DNA from: Aureimonas altamirensis
Lineage (GTDB): Bacteria; Pseudomonadota; Alphaproteobacteria; Rhizobiales; Rhizobiaceae
DNA: 64,000 bases
Assembly: GCF_023702225.1 (NCBI RefSeq)
Contig: NZ_JAMQCO010000006.1
Span: 1 to 64,000 of the forward strand
Reading direction: 5' to 3'
Shown: in pieces, positions 45,603-53,900 of the stretch
How positions within the stretch are numbered: position 1 is the first letter of the stretch
Layout of the letters: each line of letters opens with the position of its first letter
Made by a program: the position numbers and the translations under genes
Notes under the pieces: generated by a model
Database searches by the model: none
The model's input: only the letters and a program-made list of their open reading frames with translations
What the model was told of the DNA's origin: nothing

Positions 45603-46568
45603 TCAAACTGTGTCTAACCCCGTCCACGCAGTGGACAATTGCCATAGGCTTTCGGCCGAGTCCGGATCGCATGCCCACGGACTGACGCCCTTCCTCCCTA
45701 TGCTCGGCTCGTTGACGACCGCGACGTCGCAGTCCTCGCAGTAGACCCCACCCATGCTGTTAAGCTGCGGGCTCGTGGCGCACCAAACGCTCGTGGCGGC
45801 CCCTTGCTCCACCGTCTTCATCCCACGCTCGGGATCGACTATTGGACGGCCCGCTTCGTCGAGTGCGTCGAACGAGGCGATCTCCTCCGCGCTGAGGTGC
45901 CGGGCGAGATCGGTGAGGATCTGGCCTGGATGAAGCGAGAAGGCCCTGATGCCGTGACCTTGTCCTCGGCGGTCGAGTGCCATCGCGAAGAGGGCGTTAG
46001 CTGTCTTTGATTGGCCGTAGGCAATCCACTTGTCATAGGGACGAACCCGGAAGTCGATGTCCTCGAGATCGACCCCGGCGATCTGGTGGCCGCGCGACGA
46101 AACGCTGACGACCCGTGCGCCCCACGCCGCCACGAGAGCCGGCCAGAGGCCGAGCGTAAGCCGGAAGTGGCCGAGGTGGTTCGTCGCGAACTGCGCCTCG
46201 TGTCCGTCCGCGTCCCGCGTCTCGGGCGTCGCCATAATGCCCGCGCTGTTGACGAGGATCGACACCGGACGGCCGGCGGACACGACCCGACCAGCGAAGG
46301 CGGCGACGGAATACGAATCGACGAGATCCGTGTGCTCGACCGTGGCTCCGACAAGCCCGCGCAAGGCGGTGCTCGCTCGCTCGGGATTGCGCGCCGGCAC
46401 GATCACCTCGGCCCCCGCATGAACGAGAGCGCGCGTCGTTTCGAGCCCAAGGCCCGAGGCGCCTCCGGTCACAACGGCGAGCTTACCCGAAAGATCGATC
46501 CCGGAGACGACCTCCATTGCCGTGCTGGCAGCACCGAAGGAGGAGCCGATGGGCTTTTGCTGGGTCAT
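45603..46568 (-). CDS. Short-chain dehydrogenase/reductase
   Basis: A 321-residue SDR. Cofactor motif VVTGGASGLGLETTRALVH (residues 33-51), NNAG-equivalent LVNSAGIMATPE, catalytic Ser in VVSVSSRGHQ, and the YxxxK motif YGQSKTANALFA. This is the WW-domain-oxidoreductase-like (retinol dehydrogenase-like) SDR type. Start at ATG 46568 (MTQQKPIG). It is downstream of the ECF41 sigma gene, 101 bases away, on the same strand. As an oxidoreductase it fits the class of genes usually found with ECF41 factors. Confidence 0.9.
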   Translation of the reverse strand: MTQQKPIGSSFGAASTAMEVVSGIDLSGKLAVVTGGASGLGLETTRALVHAGAEVIVPARNPERASTALRGLVGATVEHTDLVDSYSVAAFAGRVVSAGRPVSILVNSAGIMATPETRDADGHEAQFATNHLGHFRLTLGLWPALVAAWGARVVSVSSRGHQIAGVDLEDIDFRVRPYDKWIAYGQSKTANALFAMALDRRGQGHGIRAFSLHPGQILTDLARHLSAEEIASFDALDEAGRPIVDPERGMKTVEQGAATSVWCATSPQLNSMGGVYCEDCDVAVVNEPSIGRKGVSPWACDPDSAESLWQLSTAWTGLDTV

Positions 46569-46669
46569 GCTGTTGTCCTGCGTGAGTTGGCGCGCCATGA
46601 CTGAGTATGGAGCGTGCACTGAAAGGTAGATGCCAAGCCGAGGCGACCCGCTGGTCGCTTGATACCCGA

Positions 46670-47575
46670 TCACTGTGTCCGCAAAGTCGGGTCCGGATCC
46701 GCCGCGAGAGCCTGCGCGACGTGGCGAAGCTTGTCGGGATTGCGCGTGATGTAAATTGCGGTGATCTGGCCACCTTCGATGGCGAGCGCCGTCGTCTGGA
46801 GGATATCGCCGCGCTCGCGGCTGACATAGCCGGGGAGCCCGTCGATCCAGACGGGCTCGAGCATCTGCGCCGAGCCTTTCCCCCACTTGCGCTGCACGGT
46901 CTCGTATAGCCGTAGGAGGCGGTCCAGTCCTGTGATCGGGTTGATGAATGCCTGAACCTTGCCGCCGCCATCAGAGCGCAGAACTGCGTTCTCGGCAAGA
47001 AGCGTGCGCAGCGTCGCGGTGTCGCCGCTTGTCGAGGCTGCGAAGAAGGCGCGCGCGATCCGCTCGCCCTTTTCGCGCTCGACCGGGAAACGTGGCCGGG
47101 CGGCCTGAATGTTCCGCCGCGCCCGGGCGGCGAGCTGGCGCACGGCTGCGTCTTCCCGGTCGAGCGCGTCCGCGACTTCACCAAGCGGCATACCGAAGAC
47201 GTCGTGTAGCAGGAAGGCCGCCCGCTCAAGCGGCGACAGGCGCTCCAATGCCATCATCAGCGTCAGCGTCAGATCGTCCTCGTCCATGCCATCCTCCTCC
47301 GCTTCCACCAGCGGCTCGGGCAGCCAGGCGCCGACATAGGTCTCCCGGCGAGCGCGGGCCGACTTCATCTCGTCGAGGCAGAGCCGGGTGACGACGCGCG
47401 CGAGGAAGGGATAGGGGGCTGCGATCCCGCTCCGGTCGGCGCCAACCCAACGCAGCCATGCGTTCTGCACGATGTCCTCGGCCTCGCTGCGTGAACCGAG
47501 CATGCGGTACGCGATGCGCAGGAGCCGCGCCCGATGCGTCTCGAAGATGACCGTGGCTTCGTCTGCTTGGCGCAT
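46670..47575 (-). CDS. ECF41-family sigma factor with SnoaL-like C-terminal extension
   Basis: A 301-residue ECF sigma factor. Region 2 (residues 8-75) has YRMLGSRSEAEDIVQNAWLRW, region 4 (about 110-160) has LSPLERAAFLLHDVFGMPL. The long C-terminal extension is SnoaL-like and carries all three ECF41 hallmarks: WLPEP (residues 84-88), DGGGK and NPDKL. In ECF41 the extension replaces an anti-sigma factor and regulates activity in cis. Start at ATG 47575 (MRQADEA). Genes around it (oxidoreductase, epimerase, carboxymuconolactone-decarboxylase-like) match the usual ECF41 targets. Confidence 0.93.
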   Translation of the reverse strand: MRQADEATVIFETHRARLLRIAYRMLGSRSEAEDIVQNAWLRWVGADRSGIAAPYPFLARVVTRLCLDEMKSARARRETYVGAWLPEPLVEAEEDGMDEDDLTLTLMMALERLSPLERAAFLLHDVFGMPLGEVADALDREDAAVRQLAARARRNIQAARPRFPVEREKGERIARAFFAASTSGDTATLRTLLAENAVLRSDGGGKVQAFINPITGLDRLLRLYETVQRKWGKGSAQMLEPVWIDGLPGYVSRERGDILQTTALAIEGGQITAIYITRNPDKLRHVAQALAADPDPTLRTQ

Positions 47576-47657
47576 GCGCGTTTCCTCGGGGATGGTTTTA
47601 GGCTGCTTCAGCGATGATGGCCAGCAATGTGCCCGCTGCCCAGAATACATGGGTTCC

Positions 47658-48083
47658 TTACGGGCGGTCCGGCGTCGTCAGCTTGGTATCGTCCGTATCC
47701 ACGACGAAGACGGCAAGGAGCTTGGACGGCTCGACGTCACTGGCGTTGGCGCTGACGCCGTGATGATCGCCCGGCATCTCGACGAAGCTTTCGCCTACGT
47801 GGAAAACCTTCTCCGGTCCGTCGTTGATCCGGCTGCGCACTGCGCCCTCGATCACTGTCGCCGTGATGAAGGCGGAGGCCGCATTGGTGTGAGACGGCGA
47901 GGAGCCACCCGGACCATACTCCACGAGAACACCGCGCAGGCTCTTGCCCGGAACAGAGGGCAGCGGATGGTCAAAGATAGTCGTGACGCGTGCCTCACCA
48001 GTCGCGACATCCGCCGCCATGGCCGGAACGGCAGAGGTGACGGAGACGCAAAGGAGGGCTCTCAGTAGGACGGATCTGAACAT
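47658..48083 (-). CDS. Secreted cupin-domain protein
   Basis: A 141-residue protein with a Sec signal (residues 1-23, cleavage after AMAA) and a single cupin barrel: LRGVLVEYGPGGSSPSHTN (the first His motif), VIEGAVRSRI and FVEMPGDHHGVSANAS (second His motif). A metal-binding small-molecule enzyme or sensor in the periplasm. It is downstream of the epimerase by 42 bases and probably in the same ECF41-driven transcript. Confidence 0.82.
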   Translation of the reverse strand: MFRSVLLRALLCVSVTSAVPAMAADVATGEARVTTIFDHPLPSVPGKSLRGVLVEYGPGGSSPSHTNAASAFITATVIEGAVRSRINDGPEKVFHVGESFVEMPGDHHGVSANASDVEPSKLLAVFVVDTDDTKLTTPDRP

Positions 48084-48125
48084 GGAGAAGGGCTTTCTTC
48101 GTGGATGGGGAAAGGGAAGCTGAGT

Positions 48126-48875
48126 TCAAGCGGCGGTGAGCCAGTTCTTGAACCGCGTCCGCCCGAGCCTCGCCGCTCCCGCATGCTCGGGAACAAGTGA
48201 CCCCACCTCGAGCGCGGTGCCGAAGTAGCGCGCCGCCCTGTCGGCTAGTACCTGCCGATTGTCGCCATTGGCGGCGAGGCCGCTAGCCACAAAGTCACGG
48301 AACGGTAGGCGGTCGGGCCCGGCGATCTCGATCGTCGCATTGCGCGGCGGAGCAAGCGCGGCATCGGCGAGTGCTGCGGCGACATCGACGGCAGCAATGG
48401 GCTGGAAGTCGGCATCAGGAACGATAATGCGACCGCCATCGACGGAGGCTTCAGCGATGGTGGCGACGAATTCGAAGAATTGGGTCGCGCGCACAATGGT
48501 GAAGGGGATGCCAGAGTCCCTGATGAGCCGTTCCTGGACGACCTTGGCCCGGAAGTACCCGTTCCCCTCGAGGCGGTCAGTTCCGACGATGGACAGGACG
48601 ACGTGATGCCTCACGCCCGCCCCGAGCTCGGCGGCGAGGAGGTTGCGACCCGAGCGCTCGAAGAACTCGAGCACCGCGGCATCCTCGAAGGAGGGCGAGT
48701 TCGACACGTCGACAACGACGTCGGCTCCGTGGAGGACGTCCGTGAGGCCTTCGCCCGTCAACGCGTTCACCCCGGTGCTCGGCGAAGCCGCGATGGCCTC
48801 GTGCCCCTGCCGCGCAAGTTCGGTTGTCAGGTGGCGCCCGATGAGTCCGCTTCCGCCTATCACCACAATCTTCAT
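48126..48875 (-). CDS. NAD(P)H-binding epimerase-type protein (NmrA-like SDR)
   Basis: A 249-residue atypical SDR with the Rossmann motif MKIVVIGGSGLIGRHLTTEL at the N-terminus, a central LSIVGTDRLEGNGYFRAKVV (Tyr-x3-Lys region) and FTIVRATQFFEFVATIA. No signal. It is the epimerase member of the ECF41 neighbourhood. A strong ECF41-like promoter lies upstream at 48947-48974. Confidence 0.88.
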   Translation of the reverse strand: MKIVVIGGSGLIGRHLTTELARQGHEAIAASPSTGVNALTGEGLTDVLHGADVVVDVSNSPSFEDAAVLEFFERSGRNLLAAELGAGVRHHVVLSIVGTDRLEGNGYFRAKVVQERLIRDSGIPFTIVRATQFFEFVATIAEASVDGGRIIVPDADFQPIAAVDVAAALADAALAPPRNATIEIAGPDRLPFRDFVASGLAANGDNRQVLADRAARYFGTALEVGSLVPEHAGAARLGRTRFKNWLTAA

Positions 48876-48946
48876 GGGTTTCCGTCTCCTTGCTCGAGAA
48901 CGGACCGGGCGGCTCCATGCCGCGCCCTCCTGTCCGTCGAACAGAG

Positions 48947-48974
48947 GACGAGGCGGGCGGGGCCGGATGTGACA
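48947..48974 (-). promoter_or_regulatory. Predicted ECF41 promoter of the epimerase-cupin transcript
   Basis: On the minus strand TGTCACA (48974-48968), a 17-base gap, then CGTC (48950-48947). The ECF41 target promoter is TGTCACA-N16/17-CGTC. It points to the epimerase gene, about 72 bases from the start codon. Confidence 0.75.
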
Positions 48975-49085
48975 TGCCTTGGAAAAAATTAGCGACGTGA
49001 AGCGCCGAACTGCGGTCGAGGATGGATTGGCATCTACAGAAGAAGGACGGCGCTGGCGCCGCCCTGGCAGGTAAGACGGATTTGA

Positions 49086-49541
49086 CTAGGCTTTTGCCTG
49101 GACCGGGAGGCGGAACGGCGCTCCGAGACGGTTGAACGCGTTCATCGCCGCAATGGTTATCGTCAGGTCAACGAGGTCCTTGGGAGCGAAGGCAGCGCTT
49201 GCGGCTGCGTAGGCCTCGTCGGAGGCGTGCGTCTCGCTGACCAGCGTAACCTCCTCCGCCCAGGCGAGAGCGGCGCGGTACTGGTCGGAGAACAGGTGGG
49301 GCACCTCGGCCCAGACCGGAACCAGGACCACCTTCTCGAGCGGCATCGTCTTCAGCAGGTCCCGTGTGTGCAGGTCGATGCAGTGCGCGCAGCCGTTGAT
49401 CTGCGACACGTGCAGGAAGATGAGATGGATCAGCTCATTTGGCAGATCGGTGCTAGTCGTGATGTAGTGGTGGATGCCATAAAGCGCCTTCGCACCCTGC
49501 GGTGCCACTTCGTTCCACACCAGCCGCTTGTTCTCGCTCAT
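49086..49541 (-). CDS. Carboxymuconolactone decarboxylase/AhpD-like protein
   Basis: A 151-residue protein with the AhpD-like redox motif NGCAHCIDLHTRDL (Cys-x2-Cys-x3-His, about residue 53). This motif type serves in peroxide reduction or as a thiol-disulfide unit rather than in true decarboxylation. ATG at 49541 (MSENKRLVW). It is monocistronic with its own ECF41-type promoter (49589-49615). Known ECF41 regulons typically include exactly this family. Confidence 0.9.
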   Translation of the reverse strand: MSENKRLVWNEVAPQGAKALYGIHHYITTSTDLPNELIHLIFLHVSQINGCAHCIDLHTRDLLKTMPLEKVVLVPVWAEVPHLFSDQYRAALAWAEEVTLVSETHASDEAYAAASAAFAPKDLVDLTITIAAMNAFNRLGAPFRLPVQAKA

Positions 49542-49588
49542 ATTTCGTCCTTGTGCTCGTAACGCCGGGAAGTGACGTTTGAAGGCAG

Positions 49589-49615
49589 GACGAACAGAGC
49601 GATCCGGATGTGACA
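49589..49615 (-). promoter_or_regulatory. Predicted ECF41 promoter of the AhpD-like gene
   Basis: TGTCACA (49615-49609), a 16-base gap, then CGTC (49592-49589), the ECF41 consensus with ideal spacing. About 48 bases upstream of the start codon. Bases CATGTCACATCCGG are identical in both promoters of this locus. Confidence 0.8.
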
Positions 49616-49754
49616 TGCCAGCAGCATTTTCACTCAAATCAGCTCGTATTTGACCCGAACGCATCTACGTTCGCTTCCGATCAAGTTGGGTAGGTCGATG
49701 GCCGACTAATGTGGGTCGTAAACGGGCATTGGTAACTTTGCCTGATCAGAAGGC

Positions 49755-49812
49755 TCTCGACGGCAGCTTTCTGCCGTGCACCTCCTGGAAGCGGACAGTC
49801 CGCATTCGACCC
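49755..49812 (+). repeat. Dispersed repeat copy D
   Basis: TCTCGACGGCAGCTTTCTGC then GGAAGCGGACAGTCCGCATT and CGACCC; same layout and length as copies A-C. Confidence 0.65.
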
Positions 49813-49873
49813 TTTCGCTGCCAGTGATCGACAGCGTTTCTCTACCGGCCAATCAAGGCCGAGGAGAACTCAC

Positions 49874-50506
49874 ATGGGCCATTCTCAATACGATGACGCT
49901 ATCCGCGAACGTGCAGCTTGGAATGCAGGCAAGACGGTCGGCACCAAACGTCCGTTCACTCAGAAGCAAATCTGGGCAATTCGCTTTTTCCTCGATCGCG
50001 AAAGACGCGTTCGCGACAGAGCGCTGTTCGATCTAGCAATCGACAGCAAGCTCCCCGGCTGTGACCTGGTCAAGATCAGGATCCGCGATGTCGTCGCTGG
50101 GCCAGAGATTCGTACTCGCGCAATCGTCGTTCAGCAAAAGACGGGAAGGCCGGTCCAGTTCGAGATTACCAGCGACGTCAGAGCCAGCCTTCAAGCTTGG
50201 CTTGAACGCCGAAGAGGTTCCATCGAAGACTATGCGTTCCCTAGCCGCATCGATCACTCCCGCCACATGAGCACTAGGCAGTACGCGCGCCTGGTCGACG
50301 AATGGGTGACCGCGATTGGTTTGCGTGCGGAGGAATTTGGAACACACTCGCTTCGTCGCACCAAGGCATCGATGATCTACCGGGCGACTGGCAACATACG
50401 CGCCATCCAAATCTTGCTCGGTCACTCCAAGATTGAGAACACTGTTCGATATCTGGGCGTTGACGTGGAGGACGCGCTGCTCTTGGCCGAACGGACCGAG
50501 ATATGA
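49874..50506 (+). CDS. Small tyrosine recombinase/integrase, catalytic Arg replaced
   Basis: A 210-residue, catalytic-domain-only tyrosine recombinase of a widespread small family. KTGRPVQFEI gives the conserved beta-hairpin Lys, HSLRRTKASMIY is the His-x-x-Arg box, ILLGHSKIENTVRYLGVDVED holds the His and the nucleophilic Tyr. The first catalytic Arg is expected in SKLRGCDLV, but here the sequence reads SKLPGCDLV (Pro61, codon CCC at 50054-50056). A single base change from CGC would explain it. The frame is otherwise intact. Probably recombination-dead or recently inactivated. Confidence 0.85.
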   Translation: MGHSQYDDAIRERAAWNAGKTVGTKRPFTQKQIWAIRFFLDRERRVRDRALFDLAIDSKLPGCDLVKIRIRDVVAGPEIRTRAIVVQQKTGRPVQFEITSDVRASLQAWLERRRGSIEDYAFPSRIDHSRHMSTRQYARLVDEWVTAIGLRAEEFGTHSLRRTKASMIYRATGNIRAIQILLGHSKIENTVRYLGVDVEDALLLAERTEI

Positions 50507-50999
50507 CATTGGGCGGCCATCCGACAAACGCACGGATGGCCGCTGTTGGCATACGGAACGATGGGCTGCGCTGGCTATGGGGGTGGAAAGCCGTCAGTCG
50601 GCTTTCGAGCGAAGAGCACTATCATTTGACGTTCCCGTCCTCCGTTCGGAACGGGACACGATGAGGATGCCTGCGGTGAGGATTACCGCCTGCCGATCAG
50701 TGTGAAGGCGTCGAGCTTCCTCGGCGTGCGTCGGGGATCGCGCGCGCCCGGTTCCGCGCAACGCTCTCGGCGAACGGAATGTCTGCCTTCGAACGTGAAG
50801 TCGAATGCCTTCGGCCTCGAATCGAGGAAAATTCCCGACCAAGGCGCTACTTCTTGCAACGATTTGACAACCTGACTTCGCGACCAATGCGGCCCCCTGG
50901 TACTTATCATGTGAGGTTTCGTTAGACGCGCCGAAGTCGCGGAAGCATCTCATCATTGCGGCGACTGCGATCATAAGCTTTATTTCGCAACATTCCGAA
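50507..50999. other. Intergenic, nothing recognised
   Basis: About 490 bases between the integrase and the helicase-nuclease gene. No supported gene; the promoter of the latter must lie here, AT-richer towards 50960-50999. Confidence 0.4.
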
Positions 51000-53900
51000 A
51001 TGGGTGTCGCGATGTCAGTTATCGAATCAACCTCGTTGTACCAGAGCGATCTACCGATCGAGCAGAAACTCGAACGTGCTCGAACCGAACTGCTCGACCT
51101 CTCAGCACGGAATCGTCTATTGAACGTGCCGCGAATGTCTAAAGCGGCCCGAACGATCGACATCGTCGACGAGCGTTCCGCGGATGTTTACCGCCTGCTC
51201 GCGAAGGAAGCGAAGGCGTTCACGTTCGCCGCCGGGCGTCCGGACCGCCCGGGCGTGGAGGGTACGGAGGAGGAAGAGGGCTTGCCCGTTGTCGAACTCG
51301 CGCAGCCGGACGAGGCGCACGACGAGGTCGACGAGCAAGGCCGCACCAAGCGGCATGTCGACACAAAGCTTCAGACGCGCATGACCCCGAAAGGACTCCA
51401 GAGGCGGCTTCTCGACCTGTACCATGACGCCAGGACGTTGGAGGAGGAGCAGGGCGTTAACGTCCTCTTCCTCGCGCTCGGCATGCTCCGTTGGGTGGAT
51501 CCGAACAACAAGGAGAACCTTCGGCACGCCCCGCTCGTCCTCGTACCCGTGCGGCTCGAGCGCGGCACTGCGGGCGAGCGCTTCCGCCTGCGGGTGCGGC
51601 CGGAGGACCAGACGTCGAACCTGTCGCTCGAGGCCTACCTCGACCGGGTCCACAAACTTCGCCTGCCGACGTTCGAGGGCGGCGACGAGTTCGATCCGGA
51701 TGCTTACTTCCGCGAGGTTGCCGAAGCCGTCTCGACGAAGGACGACTGGTCGGTCCTCCCCGACGACATCGTTCTTGGGTTCTTCTCGTTTTCTAAATTC
51801 CTGATGTACCGGGACCTCGATCCAGAGAACTGGCCCGCGGACGGGCGCATCACCGACCAGTCGACGATCCGGTCGCTGCTGTCCGACGGCTTCGACGCAG
51901 GTGAGCCCCTCCTATCGGAGGACGAGCGGATCGACCGCCACATCGACCCAGCGGACATGCTGCACATCGTCGACAGCGACGGGTCGCAGACGCTCGCCGT
52001 CCACGATGTCCGCCGTGGCCGCGACCTCGTCATTCAGGGGCCGCCCGGGACGGGCAAGTCCCAGACGATCGCCAACGTGATCGCCTCGGCCGTGGCCGAC
52101 GGGAAGACCGTCCTGTTCGTCGCGGAGAAGATGGCCGCGCTTGACGTCGTGAAGCGCCGGCTGGACAACGCCGGGGTCGGCGACGCCTGCCTCGAGCTTC
52201 ACAGCAACAAGGCGAACAAGCGGGGTCTCTTGGAGGAACTGCGCCGGACTTGGGAGCTCGGCTCCCCGCGCGGCGAGTTCCCGTCGAGCCTGGCGGGCAA
52301 GCTCCGCGAGGCGCGCGACGTCCTGAACCTCCATGCCGAGCGCATGCACGTGCCGCACGTCGCGTCCGGCCTCACGCCCTACCAAGTGGTCGGGGCGTTG
52401 ACGAAGCTCAGGCAGGAAGGACAGCGGCCGGTCGACCTGAACCTCGACGGCGCGACGCTCTGGTCGCCCGATGACCTGTCTGCCCGGCGAAGACTCCTCG
52501 TGGAGTTGACGCAGCGCGTCGACGAGATCGGCTTGCCCGTCCGTCACCCTTGGCACGGTGTTGGCCTCGACCTTGTCCTGCCGACGACCCTCGAACGGCT
52601 GCTGCCGCGCATCGAGGCGCTCCGGTCGGCCGTCGCCGAACTGGAGACCGAATACGCGGAACTAGCTGGGACGCTCGAGCTGGAGCCGAAGCCCGATACG
52701 TTCGCGGGGGCAGCCGCGCTGCGCGATCGCGCGGACATCTTGGCCCGTGCGCCCGACCTATGCCCTGAAGCGCTCGGGGCCGCGGCCTGGGGCGACCGGC
52801 GCGGGGCGATCGCCGATCTCGTGAGGGCGGGCGCTGACTTCCGAAGGCAGGGCGTGTCCTTGGGCGATGCCGTCCATCCCGCGGCGCTAGGCACGTCCAT
52901 CGAAGGACTGGAAGCCCAGCTCGCCTGGTTGCCGCGAGACTTTCCGGCGGAGGCGTTCGGCCGGGCCGTCGAGCTCGCCGATCTGCTTCCGCGCTTGCGT
53001 GCGGAGGCCAATCGCCTCGCGTCCGAACTGGGTGTCCCAGGCCCGGTCGACACGCTCGCTGCCATCTCCCGCCTCATCACGACGGGCGAGCGCGTGGCGG
53101 CCGCACCCGACGCCAGTCCCGAGGCGTTCGCCGCCACCGTCTGGGACCAAGGCGTCGAGCAGGCGGGCGATCTGGCGGAGGCCATGGAGACGCTGGAGCA
53201 TTCGCGCGCGGCGATGAGCGATCGGATTCTCGACGTCGCCTGGACGACCGAGGTCGCGGCCGCGCGACAGGCGCTGGCGACGAACACCGGGTTCCTGAAG
53301 TCGCTGAACGGGGACTACCGCAAGGCAAAGGCGCTGGTCCGCTCCATACTGCGCAATCCCGACATGGCGACGCAGGAGATCATCGAGCTCCTCGACACGC
53401 TGATGAAGGGGCAGGCTGCGGCCAAGCGAGTGCGCGACGACGACGCCTTCGGCCGCTCGGCGTTCGGCGCCGACTGGCGGGGCGAGCGCTCGGCGTCCGC
53501 GCCTCTCCTCGCGCTCGTCGCCTGGATGCGCACGCTGCGCGGTCTTGGCGCCGAGCCACGGCTCATTGCCGGCCGCCTCGCCGAACGGCAGGTCGTCGGC
53601 GAGCACGCTGCACTGGTCCTTCGTCATGTCGACGCCGCCAAGCCTTTGCTCGAAGCGGTGTGGAGGGACCTCGGCTCATCGGCCGGCCCTGCGTTCGACA
53701 ACGCCGTGTCCGTGGACCGGGCGTCCCTTGACCTCGTTGAGGCCCGGGCACGCAACCTCGCCTGGGCCGATGGCCTCTGCCGAGAGATCATGCGCTCCGT
53801 CCCCGAAGCCCTCGCCGACCGCCTCGGTCTCGTCGCGCGCGTCGCGGCGTTGCAGGCCGCAGCCCGGTCGCTCGACGAGCGCGCCGACCTCGGGGGCGAG

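Larger units (their letters stand above)
49542..49873. other. Intergenic, holds ECF41 promoter and repeat copy D
   Basis: Apart from the promoter (49589-49615) and the dispersed repeat (49755-49812), nothing is recognised. Confidence 0.55.

Noticed and set aside
46569-46886. N-terminal extension of the SDR gene to 46886
   Set aside because: The added 106 residues are Arg/Pro-rich and antisense to the end of the sigma factor; homology starts near the ATG at 46568.
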